Assembly: GCA_910575565.1 (NCBI GenBank)
Contig: CAJTFL010000018.1
Span: forward strand, 23,089 to 87,088
Direction of reading: 5' to 3'
DNA from: Lachnospiraceae bacterium
Lineage (GTDB): Bacteria > Bacillota > Clostridia > Lachnospirales > Lachnospiraceae
DNA length: 64,000 bases
The notes beneath the pieces are model-generated. The model searched no databases. It had not been told where the DNA came from and was given only the letters and a program-made list of their open reading frames with translations. Positions 1 to 8,967 of this stretch are shown here, one piece after another. Position 1 is the stretch's first letter; the number at the start of each line of letters is the position of its first letter. The translations under genes were made by a program, and so were the position numbers.

Positions 1-2
1 GT

Positions 3-284
3 GGTTTGTATTTTGTAAGTCCAAAACCTGTCTATGACAGAGTTCTTGAACGGTTAGGCGGAAAAGAAAAGCTTCCGCAATTCCCTACCCAGCCTGCGGC
101 CATTCATTTTGTAGCATATGATTATCTCATGGATGAACCGTTAGAAGATGGAAAAATCCGCCTCTTGGACATTATAGAGGAATATTGTACAACCGTTTAC
201 AAAGTACAGGAAGCATTTTCTGCGGTTGATCTGCCCGAACAAAATGTTTACCGTGATGCGATTAGGCGATTTCTATATAACTAA
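3..284 (+). CDS. C-terminal part of an unrecognised protein (5' end outside window)
   Basis: An open frame enters from the left edge and stops at TAA 282-284, giving about 94 visible residues. A TTG at position 6 could be read as a start, but there is no ribosome site in view and the frame is open to the edge, so a truncated view of a longer gene is more likely. The visible part is acidic and helical-looking, with no motif I can assign. The low-GC composition and the tiny coupled frames behind it suggest an accessory or mobile-element gene. Function unknown. Confidence 0.6.
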   Translation, partial: GLYFVSPKPVYDRVLERLGGKEKLPQFPTQPAAIHFVAYDYLMDEPLEDGKIRLLDIIEEYCTTVYKVQEAFSAVDLPEQNVYRDAIRRFLYN

Positions 285-298
285 GAAAGGTGATGAAT

Positions 299-411
299 AT
301 GCTACTTAAAAAAGTTACAGTACACAAATTAAGGGTTTTATGACAGAGCAGAAGAAAAAGAAGGAAGTTCGTTCCATTTTATTTAGAGATTACCTCTTGC
401 TTAAAGCATAA
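299..411 (+). other. Two tiny overlapping reading frames, possibly a decayed mobile-element gene
   Basis: ATG 299 follows an AAGAAAGGTG ribosome-like site (283-292) and encodes 14 residues. Its TGA overlaps, as ATGA, the ATG at 340 of a second frame of 23 residues (starting MTEQKKKKEV) that ends at 411. The ribosome site and the ATGA coupling suggest translation, but neither peptide is recognised. They could be remnants of a longer gene. Confidence 0.3.
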
Positions 412-451
412 GCTGCTGGATTGATTGCTTCCAGGAACATATATTCTCGTG

Positions 452-487
452 AAAAATTCCCAAAAGGTATACTTTTTGGGAATTTTT
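452..487. repeat. Palindrome, copy 1 (GTATAC centre)
   Basis: Two perfect 14-base arms (AAAAATTCCCAAAA and its reverse complement) flank an 8-base spacer, GGTATACT. A second, shorter copy of the same design lies 127 bases downstream. The structure fits a dimeric DNA-binding protein site or a recombinase core. The T-run in the right arm also lets it act as a weak terminator for the gene at the left edge. Confidence 0.7.
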
Positions 488-582
488 TGGGATTGGCAAA
501 GATAACCAAGAGAAATAGAAGGTTTTCTATTGACTTTTGAAAAAATTTGTAGTAATGTTGTTAAAGTTGACGAAACAAAAAA

Positions 583-610
583 ATTCCCAAAAAGTATACA
601 TTTTGAGAAT
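583..610. repeat. Palindrome, copy 2 (GTATAC centre)
   Basis: Arms ATTCCCAAAA and TTTTGAGAAT (one mismatch) flank AGTATACA. The sequence matches the copy at 452-487 closely and in the same orientation. The right half differs by one base and lacks a following T-run, so termination cannot explain both copies. A protein-binding or recombination site is more likely. Confidence 0.65.
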
Positions 611-868
611 AGGAATATTTTTCCAAAAATAAGGCAGCAAAGGCGGCTCCTAGTGCGCTGTTAGTGTGATGGGGATCGTTGTTTAATGAATTTTAGCAAG
701 CTTAAGTTTAAAAGCCGTTTGGACTTAAGGAATGCTGTTTTCTTTTTATTATATTAACTTCAAATAATAAATAAAAATAGAATGTAATTTAGGCGATACT
801 GAAAATAGCAGACACTATCTGGGAATTTTTGAAGAAGTTTCTGTATGGGATTAACGCTTGCATAATAG

Positions 869-895
869 TAAAGTTAATTCAAAAAAGTAACTTTA
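869..895. promoter_or_regulatory. Inverted repeat upstream of the recombinase-like gene
   Basis: TAAAGTTA and TAACTTTA, perfect 8-base arms with an 11-base spacer, end 25 bases before the AGGAGG site of the next gene. The position suggests an operator or leader structure for the head of the polysaccharide operon. No promoter motif is clear enough to fix which. Confidence 0.35.
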
Positions 896-933
896 TACAT
901 TCAAATAATTATCAATATTAGGAGGTATTTTGA

Positions 934-1809
934 TTGGGCAAGGGAGCCGATGACTTAAAGAGCTGGATAGACGGCTTTATTGACCATTATGTGAGAGGGC
1001 ATGGCCTGGATCAGAGGACAGAAAAGGCATATCGCATGGATTTGACCTTGTTTTGCCGTTGGATGGAGGTCAAAACAGAGAATGTGGCAGAAGCTTCAAA
1101 CTGGCAGGACGGTTTGGAGGATCAAATGGATGGTTATATCGATTACCTGAGAATAGAAAAGAGTCTTAGCTTTTCTACCTTATACCGGAAAAACAGGGTC
1201 TTGGGGTATTATTTGTCCTATTTGGCAGAACAGGGATTGATTTCCCATTGCCGTAAGTTAAAGCCAGTGCTCAAAACAGATAAAGATAAAAAACAAAATG
1301 AAGCACGGTTATTTCAAAATCTATTGTCAAGGAAAGAAGCAGATGCCTTTTTTGCGGCTATGAACCGGGAATACGAAGAGCTGGGCAGTGAATTCCGCAG
1401 GCGCGTATGTTTAAGGGATATGGTGATGATGGAACTTATCTTTTTCCACAAAATCGAGATTAGCCAGCTTTTGCAGATGGAAGTTTCGGATTATCAGCAG
1501 GATGGGGGGAACCTTACGGTACGGAAAAAGCGGGGGAAAGACAAAGTTATCCGCCTGTATTCTCAGGAGCTTATCCGGAAAATGGAGCTTTGGCTGGAAG
1601 AGCGGAAGGCCTTCCGGCATAAAGAGGAGTACTATGGAAGAATGTTTTTGTCGAAATTTGGAAAGCCATTGTCCATGGAAATGTTTATCCAAATATTTGA
1701 TAAGTATAGGAGATTGGCGGGGATTGAAAAAAAGCTTACACCGAAGGATTTGAAGGAAAATAGCATGAAACAGTATGCTAGGGAGTTGATGGTGGAGAGG
1801 TGTAGTTAG
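934..1809 (+). CDS. Tyrosine recombinase/integrase-like protein, probably catalytically inactive
   Basis: The 291-residue protein has the two-part layout of XerC/D and phage integrases: an N-terminal SAM-like DNA-binding region (about residues 8-110) and a C-terminal catalytic-fold region (about 125-285). The TTG start is chosen because AGGAGG lies 8 bases upstream (920-925). Key residues look lost. The box I arginine of the usual GLRxSEL is replaced in KIEISQL. The HxLR box reads TPKDLKEN, with no His or Arg. No C-terminal nucleophilic Tyr in the usual context is seen. The beta-hairpin Lys (KKRGKDK) remains. Standing first in the polysaccharide cluster on the same strand, it may be a DNA-binding regulator rather than an active recombinase; that role is inference. 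Confidence 0.75.
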   Translation: MGKGADDLKSWIDGFIDHYVRGHGLDQRTEKAYRMDLTLFCRWMEVKTENVAEASNWQDGLEDQMDGYIDYLRIEKSLSFSTLYRKNRVLGYYLSYLAEQGLISHCRKLKPVLKTDKDKKQNEARLFQNLLSRKEADAFFAAMNREYEELGSEFRRRVCLRDMVMMELIFFHKIEISQLLQMEVSDYQQDGGNLTVRKKRGKDKVIRLYSQELIRKMELWLEERKAFRHKEEYYGRMFLSKFGKPLSMEMFIQIFDKYRRLAGIEKKLTPKDLKENSMKQYARELMVERCS

Positions 1810-1974
1810 TGAAAAGGCAATGTTTTTGAAATAGTTCTGATACCTAAAATAATGTTTATATGTTTGGTTTTGTTGAATTAAAATGGCAACCACATTAATC
1901 GGTGATTGAGTACGATATCCATAACATTTAAGCAATATTAGTTTTTTAATGTAAGATAAGGAGTAATAGAATAT

Positions 1975-3108
1975 ATGTATAAAAATTATCTGAATATTGC
2001 TATGTTAGGGCATAAGCGTATTCCATCTCGTGAAGGTGGTATCGAAATTGTTGTAGAGGAGCTTAGTACTCGAATAGTTCAGCAGGGAAACAGTGTGACG
2101 TGCTTTAATCGTAGAGGGCATCACATTGGTGGAAAAGAGTTTGACGGTCAGAATTTAAAAGAATATAAAGGAATTAAACTGAGATCTGTTTTGACTATAA
2201 ATAGAAAAGGTTGTGCTGCGGTAACATCATCTATATCAGCCGCGTTACAAAGTGGTTTTGGAAAATTTGATGTTGTGCATTTCCATGCAGAAGGTTCGTG
2301 TGCCATGCTTTGGCTTCCAAAATTGTTTGGAAAGCGATGTGTGGCAACAATACATGGAATTGATTGGCAGCGTGAAAAGTGGAAAGGTGGATTTGGTTCC
2401 AAATACATAAAGTTTGGTGAAAAAATCGCAGCTAAGTACGCTGATGAGATCATTGTTCTTAGCAAAAGTATACAGAATTACTTTAATGATGTTTATAAAC
2501 GGAAAACGCATTTTATTCCAAATGGTGTAAATCGCCCTAAATTGCTCGAGCCTTGCTTACTTCGGAAACAATATGGATTGGAAAAAAATGGATATATTTT
2601 GTATTTAGGTCGTCTGGTTCCTGAAAAAGGGGAACATTATTTGATAAAAGCATTTAAAAATATCCAGACTGATAAAAAACTAGTTATTGCAGGAGGATCA
2701 TCGGATAGTAATAAATATATAGAGAAACTAAAACAATTAGCTGTTGGGGATGAGCGTATTATTTTTACGGGATTCGTTCAGGGAAGGATGCTTGAAGAAT
2801 TATATAGCAATGCTTATATATATGTTTTGCCAAGTGATTTGGAAGGTATGCCATTAAGCCTTTTGGAGGCCATGAGCTATGGAAACTGTTGTGTAGTTAG
2901 TGATATTGCTGAATGTACAGAAGTTATTGAAGATAAAGGAGTTGTATTTAAAAAAGGCGATATACAGGATTTACAGGAAAAGTTAGAGATACTTTGCAAT
3001 AATGGAAGTATAGTTCAAAAGTATAAAAGTATAACTTCGGATTTTATTTGTGAAAAATATAGCTGGGATAGAGCGGTTGAAAAAACGTTAGATTTATATA
3101 GGAGATAA
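1975..3108 (+). CDS. Glycosyltransferase family 4, polysaccharide assembly
   Basis: The 377-residue cytosolic GT-B enzyme is predicted to add a sugar from a nucleotide donor to the lipid-linked repeat unit. The N-terminal part contains the RIPSREGGIEIVVEELS stretch typical of the DUF1972/GT4 group. The C-terminal donor domain has GRLVPEKGEHYLIKAF (about residue 212 on) and the E-x7-E motif EGMPLSLLE (about 304-312). A 165-base spacer separates it from the recombinase-like gene. Low GC matches its neighbours. The sugar specificity cannot be read from sequence. Confidence 0.88.
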   Translation: MYKNYLNIAMLGHKRIPSREGGIEIVVEELSTRIVQQGNSVTCFNRRGHHIGGKEFDGQNLKEYKGIKLRSVLTINRKGCAAVTSSISAALQSGFGKFDVVHFHAEGSCAMLWLPKLFGKRCVATIHGIDWQREKWKGGFGSKYIKFGEKIAAKYADEIIVLSKSIQNYFNDVYKRKTHFIPNGVNRPKLLEPCLLRKQYGLEKNGYILYLGRLVPEKGEHYLIKAFKNIQTDKKLVIAGGSSDSNKYIEKLKQLAVGDERIIFTGFVQGRMLEELYSNAYIYVLPSDLEGMPLSLLEAMSYGNCCVVSDIAECTEVIEDKGVVFKKGDIQDLQEKLEILCNNGSIVQKYKSITSDFICEKYSWDRAVEKTLDLYRR

Positions 3109-3263
3109 TGCTAAGGAAAAAGATTGTTGTATGAATACTAATGAATTTAGATAAAGCGTTTTATCTTATAGAAATTATGACATTTTAGCTTTTATGAAAA
3201 GAATGATAAGTATAATGAGAAAGATAGTGATTGATTAAGGAATAATGCATAAGTAAAAAGGGA

Positions 3264-4502
3264 ATGGTCATGAGAATACTTTTTATTAATAAATTTTTGT
3301 ATCCGAATGGTGGATCAGAGACGTATATATTTAGGTTGGGGGAATATTTAAAAAAACAGGGTCATGAGGTTCAATACTTTGGCATGGAACATGAAAAACG
3401 TTGTGTTGGGAATGCTGTAAATTCATATACTAGCAATATGGATTTTCATAATGGAAATAAATTGTCAAAATGGTTTTATCCTATAAAAACGATATATAGT
3501 ATAGAAGCTAGAAAAAAAATTAGAAAAGTGTTAGATGATTTTAATCCTGATATATGTCATTTGAATAATTTTAACTTTCAACTTACCCCATCTATACTTA
3601 TTGAAATAGATAAATGGAGAAAAAAGTCTCAAAAACAATGTCGAATTATTTATACTGCCCATGATGGTCAGCTTGTTTGTCCTAATCATTTAATGCAGAA
3701 TCCTATTTCTGGCAAATTATGTACAAAATGCTTGGGTGGTCATTATTTAAGTTGTGTAAATGGGAAGTGTATTCATGGATCAAAAATTAAGTCACTTATT
3801 GGAGCTGTTGAAGCGATCTACTGGAATTCTAGGAAGATATATAAATATATTGATGTTATTATAAGTCCAAGTGAATTTATGAAAAAAAAGTTAGCAACAA
3901 ATGCAATTTTGAAACAGAAAATATTGGTTTTGCATAATTTTGTTGAGAAAAAAAATAAGGATACTCGATATCAAAAGAAAGATTATGTTCTTTATTTTGG
4001 CAGATATTCCAAAGAAAAAGGAATAGAAACGCTATTAGAAGTTATAAAAGAACTTCCTGAAATTCATTTTGTTTTTGCAGGAAATGGACCAATGGAAAAT
4101 AAAGTAAAAGCATTGTCGAATGTTACTGAAAAAGGTTTTTTGTCTGGTGAAAAATTGAGAAAAGTAATTGCAGAAGCAAAATTTACGGTTTTTAGTTCAG
4201 AATGTTTTGAAAATTGTCCATTTTCAGTGATGGAAAGCCAGATATATGGAACTCCGGTACTTGGCGCAAATATTGGCGGTGTACCAGAGCTTATTAAAAC
4301 AGAAGAAACGGGTGAATTATTTGAAAGTGGAAATATGGCAGAATTAAAAAGTAAGATTCAAACATTATGGAAGGAAAAAAAGAGAATAGAGCGATATAGT
4401 GTGAATTGTAAAAATGTCAGTTTTAATGATATTGATGAATATGTTAGAAAATTAATGAGGATTTACGAGGGAAAAGAAGAAGTTTTTAGAAACTGCTGTT
4501 GA
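3264..4502 (+). CDS. Glycosyltransferase family 4 with cysteine-rich insertion
   Basis: The 412-residue GT-B glycosyltransferase begins with LFINKFLYPNGGSETYI (glycine-rich acceptor-side loop) and carries GRYSKEKGIETLLEV and the E-x7-E motif ENCPFSVME in the donor domain. Between the two domains (about residues 145-180) five cysteines in CPN, CTKC and CVNGKC settings form a probable metal-binding knuckle, known in a subset of GT4 enzymes of this type. An internal ATG two codons downstream (3270) is an alternative start. It probably acts on the same repeat unit as its neighbours; donor and acceptor are unknown. Confidence 0.87.
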   Translation: MVMRILFINKFLYPNGGSETYIFRLGEYLKKQGHEVQYFGMEHEKRCVGNAVNSYTSNMDFHNGNKLSKWFYPIKTIYSIEARKKIRKVLDDFNPDICHLNNFNFQLTPSILIEIDKWRKKSQKQCRIIYTAHDGQLVCPNHLMQNPISGKLCTKCLGGHYLSCVNGKCIHGSKIKSLIGAVEAIYWNSRKIYKYIDVIISPSEFMKKKLATNAILKQKILVLHNFVEKKNKDTRYQKKDYVLYFGRYSKEKGIETLLEVIKELPEIHFVFAGNGPMENKVKALSNVTEKGFLSGEKLRKVIAEAKFTVFSSECFENCPFSVMESQIYGTPVLGANIGGVPELIKTEETGELFESGNMAELKSKIQTLWKEKKRIERYSVNCKNVSFNDIDEYVRKLMRIYEGKEEVFRNCC

Positions 4503-4515
4503 GGGAGATAAAACA

Positions 4516-5703
4516 ATGGCTAAGAAAAATAGTAGTAAAAAAAAGTTAAATGGAACAATTATTGTAACATATCGTTGTAATGCTCGGTGTTCTATGTGTA
4601 ATAGATATAAGGCTCCGTCTAAACCTGAAGAAGAAATTAGTATCCAGACAATTAGAAAATTGCCTAAGATGTATTTTACTAATATTACTGGTGGGGAACC
4701 ATTTATCCGCACAGATTTGCAAGACATTGTACGTGAACTTTATAAAAAATCAGAGCGTATTGTTATTTCTACAAATGGATTTTTTACGGATCGTATTGTT
4801 AAATTGTGCAAAGAATTTCCGGAAATTGGAATCCGTATTTCTATTGAAGGCTTAGAGCAGACTAATAATAAAATTCGTGGTTTACAGAATGGTTATCAGC
4901 GAGGGTATCAGACGTTAAAAAAACTACGTGACATGGGGATGAAGGATGTTGGTTTTGGCATGACAATACAAGATAAGAATGCTTCTGATCTTGTACCGCT
5001 TTATAAAATTTCTGATAGTATGGGTATGGAATTTGCTACGGCATCTTTACATAATAGCTTTTATTTTGTTGAAACAAAAAACATTATTCATGATCGTCCA
5101 ATGGTTACTAAAAATATTGAAAATCTAATTAATGAACTTCTTAGTTCGCACAGTCCGAAAAAATGGTTTCGTGCATATTTTAATCATGGCCTCATTAATT
5201 ATATTTACAGTCAAAGGAGACTTCTTCCTTGTGATATGAGTTTTGATACTTTTTTTATTGATCCTTATGGTGATGTTATGCCTTGCAATGGAACTGAAAA
5301 TAAGGAGGTTATGGGCAATTTGAATATTCAAACATGGGAAGAACTTTGGAACAGCACCGAGGCAGAGGATGTGCGTTCGAAAGTTCGTTCTTGTGATCGG
5401 AATTGTTGGATGATTGGTTCTGTTTCTCCTGCCATGCACAAATATATATGGAAACCATTTACTTGGGTTTTCATTCATAAACTCAAAAATATAGTTGGCA
5501 TTAAGTATTCTATGTATGAAAATAAGGTAGTTTGTGATTATAGAGATGGAAAAGTCACTAAAGAAGAATTAGATAAATGTAGTACCTATGATATGCAGGC
5601 AGTTGTTAACAATGGTTTAAGTGAGGCATCAATGGAACAACTTAATAATCGGACAGGAGAGGAAATTGTAGATGCCGACATTGCTCAACAACTGAAGAAA
5701 TAA
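4516..5703 (+). CDS. Radical SAM / SPASM-domain protein in polysaccharide cluster
   Basis: The 395-residue protein has the radical SAM cluster motif CNARCSMC (CxxxCxxC, about residues 21-28), the GGEP motif of SAM binding (about 61-64), and a C-terminal SPASM-like segment with cysteines in CDMSFDTFFIDPYGDVMPCNG and CDRNC contexts for auxiliary iron-sulfur clusters. It should generate a 5'-deoxyadenosyl radical. The substrate is unknown. It starts 13 bases after the preceding glycosyltransferase and is probably co-translated. Its place among glycosyltransferases points to radical modification of a sugar or lipid-linked intermediate rather than of a peptide; no precursor peptide is seen nearby. 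Confidence 0.88.
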   Translation: MAKKNSSKKKLNGTIIVTYRCNARCSMCNRYKAPSKPEEEISIQTIRKLPKMYFTNITGGEPFIRTDLQDIVRELYKKSERIVISTNGFFTDRIVKLCKEFPEIGIRISIEGLEQTNNKIRGLQNGYQRGYQTLKKLRDMGMKDVGFGMTIQDKNASDLVPLYKISDSMGMEFATASLHNSFYFVETKNIIHDRPMVTKNIENLINELLSSHSPKKWFRAYFNHGLINYIYSQRRLLPCDMSFDTFFIDPYGDVMPCNGTENKEVMGNLNIQTWEELWNSTEAEDVRSKVRSCDRNCWMIGSVSPAMHKYIWKPFTWVFIHKLKNIVGIKYSMYENKVVCDYRDGKVTKEELDKCSTYDMQAVVNNGLSEASMEQLNNRTGEEIVDADIAQQLKK

Positions 5704-5730
5704 ATGGTCTATAAATGGAGATAGTTTAAG

Positions 5731-6750
5731 TTGAAAAAAAATATTGTATTAGCTGATTGTGAAAAAGAAGAGATACTATCGTTTGTTGCCCAGTTAAGTG
5801 ATAATAATATGAAATTTGAAATACATTCATATTTGGCAAATGGAGGACGTAAAGGAATATTAAGCGAAGCAAAAAGATATTCAAATTACTTTTATATTGC
5901 GTGGAAATATTTTGTCCATAGGAAGAAATATAGAATAATAGTTGCGTGGCAGCAGTTTTATGCGCTAATATATAGTTTTTATGCGTCATTGTTTCATGTG
6001 GAAAAATCCAATATGTTAATTGTTGGGAATTTTACATATAAAGAAAAAAGGGGGATTATTGGCAAGGTATATAAAGGCTTTATGAAGAAATGTATAAATG
6101 CTAAATATCTTGATTATATTCATGTTCCTTCTAATAAGTATGCAGATGCTTTTTGCCATGAATTTGGTTTTCCCAGGGAGAATGTTATCGTAGCGCATTT
6201 TGGAATAGATGATTGCTATGGAGAGTATAAAAAATATGGAAGGCCAAAAGAATATTGTTCAAAACCGTATGCATTAGCAATAGGAAGATCAAATCGTGAT
6301 TATGATTTTTTAATTCATTCATGGAATAATATGCCAATGGATTTGGTTATTATTTCTGATACCTACATGGGAGGAAATCAGGGAAAAAGAAATATTATTA
6401 TTAAAAGAGATATTTCGGGGGAAAAATCATTTCCTTGGATAGCATATTGTGAGATCATGATAATTCCCATTGCTCATGCAAATCTTTGTTCTGGAGATAC
6501 CGTACTGTTAAAGTCAATGGCGTGTGCCAGAAATATTATTGTTACTAGTCCAAGTACACTTGCAGAGATGTATTTGAATGACGGTGTTAATGGCAAATTA
6601 ATATCTAAAACAGAGGAAAGTCTTAAAGAAGCTGTCAAGTATATATTAAGTACGGATGGACAATTAGGAATTAATGCACGTAATTTGTTTTTGGAAAATT
6701 ATTCCAGAGTAAACTTGGGTAAAAATTTTAAAAAGGTAATAAAAGGGTGA
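5731..6750 (+). CDS. Glycosyltransferase-like protein (GT-B fold, divergent)
   Basis: The 339-residue protein reads from TTG with a GGAGATAG-type site upstream. It contains the acceptor/donor hinge region HVPSNKYADAF and a donor-domain segment YALAIGRSNRDYDFLIHSW resembling GT4 enzymes. The usual E-x7-E motif is replaced by SGDTVLLKSMACARN, so it is a divergent member and its catalysis is less certain. Its stop overlaps the start of the next gene by four bases, indicating translational coupling. It probably acts on the same repeat unit. Confidence 0.7.
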   Translation: MKKNIVLADCEKEEILSFVAQLSDNNMKFEIHSYLANGGRKGILSEAKRYSNYFYIAWKYFVHRKKYRIIVAWQQFYALIYSFYASLFHVEKSNMLIVGNFTYKEKRGIIGKVYKGFMKKCINAKYLDYIHVPSNKYADAFCHEFGFPRENVIVAHFGIDDCYGEYKKYGRPKEYCSKPYALAIGRSNRDYDFLIHSWNNMPMDLVIISDTYMGGNQGKRNIIIKRDISGEKSFPWIAYCEIMIIPIAHANLCSGDTVLLKSMACARNIIVTSPSTLAEMYLNDGVNGKLISKTEESLKEAVKYILSTDGQLGINARNLFLENYSRVNLGKNFKKVIKG

Positions 6751-7766
6751 ATATGATGTGTGAAGCTTTTATTAGTGTAGTTGTTCCTTTTTATAATGTA
6801 GAATGGGAAATGCTAAAAAAATGCTTGGATAGTATATTGTGCCAAAAATATAAAAACATGGAGATTCATCTCGTTGATGATTGCTCTGAAAAAGAGACGA
6901 CTTTTAATAAATGCAGGCAATATACTCAAAACATACAAAATATATATTTATGTAGAAACTGTGAAAGAAGAGGCGTTTCATATAGCCGTAACCGAGCAAT
7001 AGAAGATTGTAAAGGCGAATATATATTGTTTGTAGATGCAGATGATTGGGTTGACAGTAGGTTATTTCATAATTTGAATGCAGAGATTGAATTAAATAAT
7101 CCGGATACAATTTTTTTTGAGCATTATGTTGTGACTAAAAATTCTGTAACTTTATGTCACAGGGAGGTGATGGCAGATGATTGTCGATGTTTGTCATCTA
7201 ATATGGTTAAAAGAATGTTGTTAGGAAAGGATTTTAATACTGTTTGGAATGTACTTTATTCAAAAAAAATAATAATGGATAAAAACATACGATTTTTTGA
7301 AAGTGTAAAATTGGGTGAGGATTTTATTTTTAACTATCAGTATTTTAAAGAATTCAAAAATGGAAGTTATATAAGAAAAGGTCTTTATTACTATAGATTT
7401 AACGTTGATAGTGTAACAAATGTATTTAATTTTAATAGAGTAATAGATGCTAGAGAGGGATATTACATAGCAAAACAAATGGTAGAAGAGCATTTTAGCA
7501 ATAATAGTGAAGTAAAGAAAGGAATGTATTCATCCTATTATAGTTCTCTTTTAAGCCACTTGATGAAATGTATTCTTGCAAAAGAATCTAAAAAAGTATA
7601 CTTTCAGGTATTGCAATTAGATTGGGTCAAAGATCTGATGAAGCAGCGACCGTCTGGAATTGCAATGAATGGAATTAGGTTTTTATTGAGTCATGATAGT
7701 TATTTTATGATTTTTCTGATAGCACAAATAAAGAAAATACGTATGCAAATTAAGTATGGAACATAG
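6747..7766 (+). CDS. Glycosyltransferase family 2
   Basis: The 339-residue GT-A enzyme begins FISVVVPFYNVEWEMLKKCLDSI and has the metal/nucleotide motif DADDW (about residues 93-97), both hallmarks of family 2 inverting transferases. The first codons overlap the upstream glycosyltransferase. The C-terminal part (from about 250) carries basic and aromatic residues suited to peripheral membrane association. The donor sugar is unknown. Very AT-rich codon use matches the rest of the cluster. Confidence 0.88.
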   Translation: MNMMCEAFISVVVPFYNVEWEMLKKCLDSILCQKYKNMEIHLVDDCSEKETTFNKCRQYTQNIQNIYLCRNCERRGVSYSRNRAIEDCKGEYILFVDADDWVDSRLFHNLNAEIELNNPDTIFFEHYVVTKNSVTLCHREVMADDCRCLSSNMVKRMLLGKDFNTVWNVLYSKKIIMDKNIRFFESVKLGEDFIFNYQYFKEFKNGSYIRKGLYYYRFNVDSVTNVFNFNRVIDAREGYYIAKQMVEEHFSNNSEVKKGMYSSYYSSLLSHLMKCILAKESKKVYFQVLQLDWVKDLMKQRPSGIAMNGIRFLLSHDSYFMIFLIAQIKKIRMQIKYGT

Positions 7767-7788
7767 TACACAAGAAAGGAAAATAAAA

Positions 7789-8946
7789 ATGATTTATATA
7801 ATAACTTTTTTTGTCTCATGTGTATTGTTCTATTTAGCGGAAAGTAAAGCGGTATTAAGAGGACGTTTTTTTTTAAATGGCATTGCAATAGTTTTGCCAT
7901 GTATTTTGGCAGGTATTAGAGATGAAACTGTAGGAACAGATGTATTAGTTTATTTAAAGCCTATTTATGAAGCAGCACTAAAAACAGAAAATTACATTTC
8001 ACTTTTTTCGGAAAATTGGTTTCGAATATATAGATATTGGTCGGTAAGTGATTATGAAATAGGCTTTGTAACTGTGGTATATGTATTGGGGAGAATTTTT
8101 AAAAGTATAAATGTTATAGAATTCACACTGGAGTTTTTTATTGTTTTTGGGGTATATAAGACATTAAAAAGAGTTAGAAATATGGTTCCAACTTGGTTTG
8201 GAATGTTGGTTTTTTATCTTACACTTTATAATGTTTCATTAAATATGATGCGGCAAAGTATTGCTATGGTATTTATTTTATATGGATCTACATATTTAAA
8301 GGATAATAATATAAAGATTTATATGGTTTATAATACTATAGCTTTTTTGTTTCATTCTAGTGCTATTATAGGAATATTGCTCTTTTTTGTATATGAATAT
8401 GTATATTTAAATGATGCAGTTTTTGGAGGTGAAAAACATGGAATAAGAATAAAAAGTAATTTATTTTCCTATGAGAATTTGAATGCAATTTTAATTTTTG
8501 CGTATTCTGTTTTATTGTTAGGTGGAATAGGACTTATTTTGAAAGTATTATCTATAGTTGGTATAACAAAATTTGTGGGATATATTAACGGTTCGGTTTC
8601 TTTGCTGCCCAATCAAATTATTTTGCGGGTATTTCCAATAGTTATAATGTTATGTAATATTAAAAGTTATACCAAGATTGATAAAAATGCTTCCTTTTAC
8701 TTTGCTATGCTATTGTTAGATCTATCGGCGTCACAGTTAGCAAGTATTCGAGCAGATTCTGGTAGAATAGCATATTATTTTTCTATGTTTAATTGCATTT
8801 CGTATTACGGGATGTGCTCTACTAGGCCTAGATGTGGCAGACGATTATTAAAAATGCTAATTTTAATATATTTTGTGGTTTACTGGTATTACAATATTGT
8901 ATTTTCTGGAAGGACAGGCACATATCCGTACACTACTTGCTTTTAG
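7789..8946 (+). CDS. EpsG/Wzy-like polysaccharide polymerase
   Basis: This is an integral membrane protein of about 385 residues with many hydrophobic helices, including ITFFVSCVLFYLAE at the start. It has the EpsG-family feature LAGIRDETVGTDVLVY (Arg-Asp-x-x-x-G-x-D) after the second helix and a long central set of helices. The frame is open back to 7756, but ATG 7789 has AAGAAAGGA eight bases upstream and starts with a membrane helix, so it is preferred. It is the only polymerase candidate in the cluster and would join repeat units on the outer face after Wzx export. Confidence 0.82.
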   Translation: MIYIITFFVSCVLFYLAESKAVLRGRFFLNGIAIVLPCILAGIRDETVGTDVLVYLKPIYEAALKTENYISLFSENWFRIYRYWSVSDYEIGFVTVVYVLGRIFKSINVIEFTLEFFIVFGVYKTLKRVRNMVPTWFGMLVFYLTLYNVSLNMMRQSIAMVFILYGSTYLKDNNIKIYMVYNTIAFLFHSSAIIGILLFFVYEYVYLNDAVFGGEKHGIRIKSNLFSYENLNAILIFAYSVLLLGGIGLILKVLSIVGITKFVGYINGSVSLLPNQIILRVFPIVIMLCNIKSYTKIDKNASFYFAMLLLDLSASQLASIRADSGRIAYYFSMFNCISYYGMCSTRPRCGRRLLKMLILIYFVVYWYYNIVFSGRTGTYPYTTCF

Positions 8947-8967
8947 AAAATAGGGGTATATAAATAA

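Larger units (their letters stand above)
285..933. other. 649-base gap ahead of the polysaccharide cluster
   Basis: No full-size gene is visible. The stretch holds two tiny coupled reading frames (299-411), two copies of a GTATAC-centred palindrome (452-487 and 583-610) and an inverted repeat just before the recombinase-like gene (869-895). The remainder is AT-rich. The leader of the polysaccharide operon should lie here, but no promoter is convincing enough to call. Confidence 0.6.

Noticed and set aside
1411..1935. Minus-strand frame of 174 codons over the recombinase-like gene
   Set aside because: It overlaps a plus-strand gene with a clear ribosome site and has AT-rich, non-conserved-looking content. 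Treated as a shadow.
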